The notes beneath the pieces were generated by a model that saw nothing but the letters and a program-made list of their open reading frames with translations, ran no database searches and was not told the origin of the DNA. A stretch of DNA of 5,067 nt from an uncultured Nitrospira sp. (GTDB taxonomy: Bacteria; Nitrospirota; Nitrospiria; Nitrospirales; Nitrospiraceae): NCBI GenBank assembly GCA_946479785.1, contig CAMLHQ010000138.1, positions 1-5,067 on the forward strand. Direction: 5' to 3'. The translations under genes were made by a program, and so were the position numbers. This document shows, piece after piece, positions 1-5,067 of the stretch; position 1 is the first letter of the stretch, and each line of letters starts with the position of its first letter.

Positions 1-2
1 TG

Positions 3-2357
3 GGAAAAACCTTCGCGGGTCTGATGCTGATCGAACGCTTCGTGGTCCATGAGGGCAAGCGCGTGGTCCTGTTCGCGCCCAAGGCGGCGCGCGAAGACGT
101 TTGGGAGGTCAAGGTCGCCAAGTATCTCGACGATCTCAACAGCGGATTCGTCAATTTCAAGTCGTTCAATCACACCGACCTGCAGCGCGGGGGCAGGATC
201 CAGAAGGAGATCGAGCTAACGCTTCGGGATGCCGACATCGTCATCATCGACGAGGCACACAATTTCCGTAACCCCGGCGGCCGCGGTGGCGGCCGAATGC
301 AGGAATCGCGCTATCGTCGCCTCCAGAAGTACATCGCGAGTGGTTCTGGCAGGAAGCAGGTATTCATGCTGACGGCGACGCCGGTCAACAACTCCATCCA
401 CGATTTCCGCCACATGATCGAGCTCTTCAGTGGCGACGACATGAAGTACTTCCAGCCGACGCTCGGCATTTCCAGCCTGCGCAGGCACTTCATCGATCTC
501 GAGAAGAAGCTGCTCGGAAGAGGAAAGGAGGGCGACCTCTTCGATATCGAAACCGGCGAAGACGAGGAAAAGGCCGAACTGGCGTTGGCCATGGACCGCA
601 TCTTCCATGCACTGGTCGTCCAGCGAAGCCGCGCTTATGTGCGCGAGAGTCAGATCCAGGCCTCGGGCGACAAGGCCTTGTTTCCGGAGCGCCTACCACC
701 GGCTGTCGCGGACTACGGTCTCAAGAAAACTTATGGAAAGCTGCTGGAGGAGCTGGAGAAGGCCTTCAGCAAGCAGAATCCACTATTTGTGCTCGGCGTG
801 TACAACCCCCTCGCTTATTACAAGGGTGAGCGTGAAAGCACGGATGCGGCCAATCTGGAAGAGGGACGCCAGAAGCAGGTTGTCACGCTCATCCGTACCC
901 AATTCCTGAAGCGCTTCGAGAGTTCGGCCGCCGCTTTTGAGATGTCATGCCTGAGACTCTTGAAGAAGCTTCTGGCTTGGGCGGAAGTGCATTCAGAAGG
1001 ATCCCATGATCGAAGGCGCCTGGACCGATTCAAGAGCAAGCATGCGCAGCTCTTGGAATACGTCGAAGCGCATCAGAACGATCTGTTTGCCGATGAGGCA
1101 GATGATGAGGAGGTCGAACCGTTCCTGACCGACCAGATGTTGGCCGACGTCGAGAGACTGGATCCTGAGGAATACGAGGTTGGAGACCTGATCGACGACT
1201 GCATCGACGACATGGAGCAGTTGGCAGTGTTCCTGGGCATGGTCAAGGACGTGACGCCGAAGAAGGACGACAAGCTGCAGGCGCTGATCAAGCTGCTGAA
1301 GACCGACAAGGTCCTGAAGAATCAGAAGCTGATCCTGTTTACCGAGTTCGCCGACACCGCCCGTTACTTGGAGAAGGAGTTGAAAGCGGCTGGCATCGAA
1401 GGCATCGAACGCATCGACGGCAAGAGCTCGCAGAAGCGTCGCAGTCAGGTGATCCGGCGCTTCTCGCCGTATTACAACGACACCAGCAGGGCAGAACTGA
1501 AGGACGATGGCCTGGAAGAGATCCGGGTGCTGATCGCTACAGACGTCCTGTCCGAAGGCCTGAACCTGCAGGACGCCACCCGCCTGATCAACTACGACCT
1601 GCACTGGAACCCGGTGCGCCTGATGCAGCGTATCGGTCGCACCGACCGGCGCCTGGATCCGAAAGTCGAGAGACAGATCCTGCGCGACGATCCCGATCAG
1701 AGAGCCGTGCGTGGCACCACGCAGTTCTGGAACTTCCTCCCGCCGGAAGAGTTGAACGAGCTGCTCAGCCTGTTCAGCCGCGTGACCCAGAAGACGGTAG
1801 TGATCTCGCGCAGCTTCGGCATCGAAGGCAAGAAACTGCTCAGCCCGGACGACGATTTCGATCCGATCAAGGAGATGAACGAGCGCTTCGACGGAGTGAT
1901 GTCGGAGGTAGAAAAGCTGCGTCTGGAATACGACGCGCTGCGCGACCAACATCCGGAACTGATCGCGGCGGCTGACGAACTTCCTTCCAAAGCCTTCAGC
2001 GGACGCAAATCGGTTGATGGGAAGGCGCGGGTCTTCTTCTGCCATCGCATCCCGCGGCCCGACCCGTCGCTGGTCGAGACTGAGCCCGGTCAGCCGCGCT
2101 GGTCGCTGTCCGCCGGTTACACCGTCTGGACCGAGGTCGAACTAGAGCCGGAGGCGTCGACAAACGACGTGGGCGCCATAGCCCCGCATGTGCGTTCCGA
2201 GCAAGACGAGAAGCGGGCGACCAAACTGGCAAAGGGCAAACTGAAAGGCCTGCGCGAGCAGGTGGAGAAAGAATTGGTAAAACAGCATCTGCGCCCGTTG
2301 CAGGCCCCGATCGGGATCGCGCCGGCATTGGTGTGCTGGATGGAACAGACGGATTGA
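3..2357 (+). CDS. SNF2/HepA-like DEAH helicase of a restriction-modification or defence operon (5' partial)
   Basis: This is an ATP-dependent superfamily 2 helicase or DNA translocase, probably the motor of a restriction or phage-defence complex. The frame is open from base 3, where GKTFAGLM reads as the end of Walker A (motif I). The ATG at 24 is therefore internal and the true start lies upstream. Numbering from that Met, the motifs are: a motif Ia-like strand (VVLFAPK, 14-20), motif II DEAH (76-79), motif III LTATPVNN (116-123), motif IV LILFTEF (436-442), motif V ATDVLSEGLNLQDA (505-518) and motif VI QRIGRTDRR (535-543). A long, largely helical insert (about 150-430) separates the two RecA lobes and includes an acidic stretch (353-398). 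The C-terminal part (about 570-777) has no catalytic motif I recognise; it ends in PIGIAPALVCWMEQTD, which from memory resembles the tails of helicases found beside ISP-like methylases. The methylase follows after 10 bp. Family assignment is firm; the exact system, and whether a nuclease domain lies in the missing N-terminus, is not visible. DrmD of class 1 DISARM is an alternative identity. Confidence 0.9.
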   Translation, partial: GKTFAGLMLIERFVVHEGKRVVLFAPKAAREDVWEVKVAKYLDDLNSGFVNFKSFNHTDLQRGGRIQKEIELTLRDADIVIIDEAHNFRNPGGRGGGRMQESRYRRLQKYIASGSGRKQVFMLTATPVNNSIHDFRHMIELFSGDDMKYFQPTLGISSLRRHFIDLEKKLLGRGKEGDLFDIETGEDEEKAELALAMDRIFHALVVQRSRAYVRESQIQASGDKALFPERLPPAVADYGLKKTYGKLLEELEKAFSKQNPLFVLGVYNPLAYYKGERESTDAANLEEGRQKQVVTLIRTQFLKRFESSAAAFEMSCLRLLKKLLAWAEVHSEGSHDRRRLDRFKSKHAQLLEYVEAHQNDLFADEADDEEVEPFLTDQMLADVERLDPEEYEVGDLIDDCIDDMEQLAVFLGMVKDVTPKKDDKLQALIKLLKTDKVLKNQKLILFTEFADTARYLEKELKAAGIEGIERIDGKSSQKRRSQVIRRFSPYYNDTSRAELKDDGLEEIRVLIATDVLSEGLNLQDATRLINYDLHWNPVRLMQRIGRTDRRLDPKVERQILRDDPDQRAVRGTTQFWNFLPPEELNELLSLFSRVTQKTVVISRSFGIEGKKLLSPDDDFDPIKEMNERFDGVMSEVEKLRLEYDALRDQHPELIAAADELPSKAFSGRKSVDGKARVFFCHRIPRPDPSLVETEPGQPRWSLSAGYTVWTEVELEPEASTNDVGAIAPHVRSEQDEKRATKLAKGKLKGLREQVEKELVKQHLRPLQAPIGIAPALVCWMEQTD
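276..295 (+). repeat. Short direct repeat coding a Gly/Arg loop
   Basis: The 8-base unit GGCGGCCG occurs at 276-283 and again at 288-295, in the same codon phase, so it encodes GGR twice (residues 85-87 and 89-91 of the helicase, counted from the Met at 24). It lies just after the DEAH box. It looks like a small in-frame duplication that lengthened a surface loop, but codon bias in a glycine-rich stretch could produce the same pattern. Confidence 0.4.
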
Positions 2358-2362
2358 GGGGA
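2356..2362 (+). promoter_or_regulatory. Ribosome binding site of the methyltransferase
   Basis: GAGGGGA ends 5 bases before the ATG at 2368 and overlaps the helicase stop codon TGA (2355-2357). It supports that ATG as the methylase start. It also suggests that ribosomes finishing the helicase feed directly into the methylase. The 10 bp gap leaves no room for a separate promoter or terminator, so the two genes are probably one transcript. Confidence 0.75.
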
Positions 2363-2367
2363 AAGCA

Positions 2368-5067
2368 ATGGCTGCTGTAGGGGAGGATCTGCGCCGTATC
2401 GGCGACTTCCAGGCGCTGTGTCGCTATCTTGAGGACAAGCTTGGTTGGCCGCTGGGCGAGTATGACTTCGATGCTCTGACCTTCCAGTACGAGCCGGACG
2501 AGTTAGGGCTGAAGGACGAATACGCCGACGCGATCGAGAGCATCCATCAGTTGCGTCCTGTGGTCGATGGACAGCCTTGGGGTATCTTCTTTGTCCGCTT
2601 CAAGAAGCAGAAACTGCCGGTCGGCGTCCTGCGCCGCATTCTCAGCCAACTGGCGCTGAAGAAACGTGCTTCGGCTAACAAGGCAGAACGAGCGGCATGG
2701 CAGGTGGACGATCTGTTGTTCGTGTCGGCTTTCGGAGATGAGGCCAAAAACCGGGAGATCGCCTTCGCGCATTTCCATCAGCAGGGCCATGATCTGCCGA
2801 CCTTGCGGGTGATTGGATGGGACGGCAACGACACACCACTGAAACTGGGCTATCTACAGGGCTTGCTCGCCGACAAGCTGCACTGGCCGCACGATCCGAC
2901 TGATACGGACGCATGGCGCAAGCTGTGGCGCAGCCCGTTCCGACATCGTCCTGGGCATGTCATCCGCAAGTCCGACGAACTGGCGCACGAACTGGCGAGG
3001 CTCGCGCGTGCGATCCGTGATCGCGCTCAAGCAGTAATGAGGGCCGAAAGTGCAAGAGGGCCTCTGACCAAACTTTATGACGCCTTCAAGAAGGCGCTAA
3101 TTCACGATCTCACGCCGGAGGGATTTGCCGATACCTACGCGCAGACAATCACCTACGGCCTGTTGACTGCTGCGATTTCTCGCACGGAGATGTCGGAGGG
3201 CCGCCACGGCACCGCACTGCTCGCGTCCGACTTGGCCGAGATGGTGCCGGTCACCAATCCCTTCCTGAAGGAGATGCTGCAGACCTTCCTCGAAGTCGGT
3301 GGTCGCAAGGGCGGGATCGACTTCGACGAGCTTGGCGTGCAGGACGTGGTCGAACTGTTGCGTGGCGAGGACACCGATCTGCCGGCGATCCTGCGCGATT
3401 TCGGCAACAAGACCCGCGGTGAAGATCCGGTCATCCACTTCTACGAGCACTTCCTAAAAGCCTACAACAAACAACTCAAGGTGCAGCGCGGTGTGTTCTA
3501 CACCCCGCAGCCGGTGGTGTCCTACATCGTGCGCAGTGTCCATGAGCTGTTGCAGACCGAGTTCGGGCTGGAAGATGGGTTGGCCGCTACCACAACCTGG
3601 GGCGAGATGTTGCAGAAGCATCCGGACATGCGCCTTCCGCCGCTGACCGATTCACCGGGCGAAACGCAGACCATTTCGCCGGATGAGCCTTTCGTTCAAA
3701 TCCTCGACCCGGCGACCGGCACCGCGACGTTTCTGGTCGAGGTCATCGATGTCATTTACCGGACGCTGATCGACAAGTGGAAGTCCAAGCGGTTGAACGA
3801 AGCCCAGCAGCACGCGGCGTGGAACGAGTATGTGCCAAAGCACCTGCTTCCGCGGTTGCATGCATATGAGCTGATGATGGCGCCTTACGCCATTGCCCAT
3901 ATGAAGATCGGCCTCAAGCTGGCCGAGACCGGCTATCGCTTCGGCACAGCGGAACGGGCGCGAATCTATCTGACGAATGCGTTGGAGCCGTGGGTGAGGC
4001 AACTGCCCATGATCGGATTCGAGGCGCTCGCCCACGAAGCCGCCGCCGTAAACGAAATTAAAAGACACAAACGCTTCACGGCCGTCATCGGCAATCCACC
4101 GTACTCAAACTTCGGGCAACTAAACAAAATCCCCTTCATCCTCGGATTGCTGGAAGACTACAAACGTGGACTTGATGAAAGGAAGATCAATATAGATGAC
4201 GATTTCATAAAGTTTGTTCGATTTGCTCAGCACCTTCTTACCGGATCGAAAGTTGGTGTGTTCGGAATGATTACGAACAATGTCTTCTTGGATGGAATCA
4301 CACACCGCCGAATGCGGGAGTCCATTCTAGAAAACTACTCAAGAATCGAAATTATCGATCTGCATGGGAATGTTGCGGCGCATGAGCGTACGCTTGATGG
4401 CTCCCGTGACGAGAATGTTTTTGACATTACTCAGGGAGTCTCAATAACAACGATGTCTCGAGTCCCATGCCCGGGAGAATCAAGGGTTGTGCTGTTCAGA
4501 GATCTTCGAGGTGGGCGTGAGCACAAGTATTCGACACTCCGAGGCCCACTGTCCTCTGGCCGCGTAATCCGGCCAGTTCAGCCCTATTTTTTCCTCGTCG
4601 ATAAAAACCTCGATTCCGGCAGCGAATATATGAGTTTCTGGACGCTGCCGGAAATCTTTACAGGTCAATCCTACGGTATTCAGACAAAGAGGGATGCACT
4701 AACAGTTGGATTCACTCAAGGTGATGTTCTTTCTCGCGCTGAAGATCTTATGAAGTTGTCTGACCGAGAGATGCGAGAAAAGTACGGGTTGGCTGAGGAC
4801 GGAAGGGATTGGGCTATTCGCTGGGCACGAGATGACTTGAAGCGCTTCAAAAATCTTCGAGATCGAGTCAGCGGAGTACTCTACAGGCCGTTTGATGTGA
4901 GATGGACTGTTTATACAGATAAAAGTAAGGGCTTTTTGGCGTATCCGCGTTGGGAATCAATGCGCCCGATGGTAAGTGGTAAGAACTTGGCATTGATTTG
5001 TATGCGTCAAGTTTTTCAACAATCTGAAAGCTACTCACATTTCTGTGCCACGCGTTTGTTGATCGAT
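2368..5067 (+). CDS. Type ISP-like N6-adenine DNA methyltransferase (3' partial)
   Basis: The protein should transfer a methyl group from S-adenosylmethionine to adenine N6 in a specific DNA site, protecting host DNA from the partner restriction activity. The frame is open for all 900 codons to the window edge. Residues 1 to about 210 form a domain I do not recognise (WGIFFVRF at 71-78, DDLLFVSAFG at 114-123). Residues 232-365 look like the helical coupler of ISP-type enzymes (FADTYAQTITYGLL 253-266, TNPFLKEML 296-304, DPVIHFYEHFL 353-363). The methylase core follows: motif X-like RGVFYTPQPVV (374-384), SAM-binding motif I DPATGTATF (447-455), an AYELMMAPYAIAHMK segment (499-513) and catalytic motif IV NPPYS (576-580). 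Later conserved blocks are ITNNVFLD (635-642), IIDLHGN (662-668), ENVFDITQGV (682-691) and YRPFDVRW (839-846). The target-recognition region begins after about 690 and is cut off at the edge. The start at 2368 is preceded by a good ribosome binding site. From about codon 560-580 onward GC content and codon use change sharply without breaking the frame. Eco57I-like type IIG enzymes or DISARM DrmMI are the other candidates. Confidence 0.9.
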   Translation, partial: MAAVGEDLRRIGDFQALCRYLEDKLGWPLGEYDFDALTFQYEPDELGLKDEYADAIESIHQLRPVVDGQPWGIFFVRFKKQKLPVGVLRRILSQLALKKRASANKAERAAWQVDDLLFVSAFGDEAKNREIAFAHFHQQGHDLPTLRVIGWDGNDTPLKLGYLQGLLADKLHWPHDPTDTDAWRKLWRSPFRHRPGHVIRKSDELAHELARLARAIRDRAQAVMRAESARGPLTKLYDAFKKALIHDLTPEGFADTYAQTITYGLLTAAISRTEMSEGRHGTALLASDLAEMVPVTNPFLKEMLQTFLEVGGRKGGIDFDELGVQDVVELLRGEDTDLPAILRDFGNKTRGEDPVIHFYEHFLKAYNKQLKVQRGVFYTPQPVVSYIVRSVHELLQTEFGLEDGLAATTTWGEMLQKHPDMRLPPLTDSPGETQTISPDEPFVQILDPATGTATFLVEVIDVIYRTLIDKWKSKRLNEAQQHAAWNEYVPKHLLPRLHAYELMMAPYAIAHMKIGLKLAETGYRFGTAERARIYLTNALEPWVRQLPMIGFEALAHEAAAVNEIKRHKRFTAVIGNPPYSNFGQLNKIPFILGLLEDYKRGLDERKINIDDDFIKFVRFAQHLLTGSKVGVFGMITNNVFLDGITHRRMRESILENYSRIEIIDLHGNVAAHERTLDGSRDENVFDITQGVSITTMSRVPCPGESRVVLFRDLRGGREHKYSTLRGPLSSGRVIRPVQPYFFLVDKNLDSGSEYMSFWTLPEIFTGQSYGIQTKRDALTVGFTQGDVLSRAEDLMKLSDREMREKYGLAEDGRDWAIRWARDDLKRFKNLRDRVSGVLYRPFDVRWTVYTDKSKGFLAYPRWESMRPMVSGKNLALICMRQVFQQSESYSHFCATRLLID
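4050..5067 (+). other. Low-GC segment inside the methyltransferase gene (probable recombined module)
   Basis: Hand counts give 392 G+C in 660 bases (59%) for 3361-4020 but 453 in 960 (47%) for 4081-5040. The change begins near codons 562-580, where GCC GCC GCC gives way to AAC GAA ATT AAA AGA, and is complete by about 4110. ATA, AGA, AGG, ACA, CTA, CGA and TCA codons are common after it and scarce before it. The segment carries the catalytic NPPY motif at its edge and everything downstream, including the target-recognition region. The reading frame and family motifs continue across the boundary, so this is replacement of part of a working gene, not decay. The right-hand limit lies beyond the window. 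Confidence 0.7.

Noticed and set aside
24..26. ATG at 24 as the helicase start
   Set aside because: The frame is open upstream to base 3 and encodes GKT of Walker A, which the enzyme needs, so the start must be outside the window.
607..909. 100-codon plus-strand frame inside the helicase gene
   Set aside because: It is out of frame with a continuous helicase and its Ser/Arg-rich composition is typical of a frame-shifted shadow of GC-rich coding sequence.
993..2045. Long open frame on the minus strand (350 codons) opposite the helicase
   Set aside because: It lies wholly opposite strongly conserved helicase motifs IV-VI. It is rich in Val/Gln/Leu/Arg as expected from reading GC-biased codons antisense, and shows no domain motif or convincing start signal.
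2358..2367. A terminator or separate promoter between the two genes
   Set aside because: The gap is only 10 bp with no hairpin or T-run and no space for -35/-10 elements.
4480..4668. Minus-strand ORF whose translation (GIEVFIDEEKIG...W...RILVLTPT) superficially resembles a TIR domain
   Set aside because: Only 62 codons, fully opposite the methylase, with no ribosome binding site seen and too short for a TIR fold. The resemblance is a few hydrophobic strands and is best taken as chance.
3..5067. Firm naming of the genes as DISARM drmD and drmMI
   Set aside because: The order and families fit, but the methylase coupler and motif blocks look at least as close to ISP-type enzymes, and the diagnostic drmA/drmB/drmC genes are not in the window. 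Gene symbols were left empty.

Overview
This window holds two large coding regions on the + strand, both cut by the window edges, and almost nothing else. The first (3-2357) is the major part of a superfamily 2 helicase of the SNF2/HepA-like kind; its reading frame is already open at the left edge, inside the Walker A motif. The second (2368-5067, 900 codons with no stop) is an N6-adenine DNA methyltransferase of the kind found in type ISP and related restriction-modification enzymes; it runs off the right edge in its target-recognition region. The gap between them is 10 bp and carries a purine-rich ribosome binding site that overlaps the helicase stop codon, so they are almost certainly one operon.

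Read together, the pair looks like the core of a phage-defence locus: a translocase/helicase plus a modification methylase. The order helicase then coupler, methylase and target recognition is the same as in single-polypeptide type ISP enzymes, but here it is split over two genes. No endonuclease is visible. It may sit in the missing N-terminus of the helicase, in the unrecognised first ~200 residues of the methylase, or in a gene outside the window. The same order (SNF2-like helicase, then adenine methylase) also opens class 1 DISARM loci, so that identity remains possible but cannot be shown from this window.

The most unusual signal is compositional. The helicase and the first ~560 codons of the methylase are GC-rich (hand count 59% over 3361-4020) with CTG/CGC/GCC-type codons. 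From about 4050-4110, right around the catalytic NPPY motif, the methylase drops to 47% GC (hand count over 4081-5040) and starts using ATA, AGA, ACA, CGA, CTA and TCA codons, while the reading frame and the family motifs stay intact. This looks like a mosaic gene whose catalytic/target-recognition half was replaced from a lower-GC source, which would change DNA specificity.

The organism is likely a GC-rich bacterium, plausibly a proteobacterium judging by codon use, but the window gives no firm taxonomic marker. No RNA genes, CRISPR array, insertion sequence, terminator or promoter could be supported. Nothing non-coding exceeds 10 bp.
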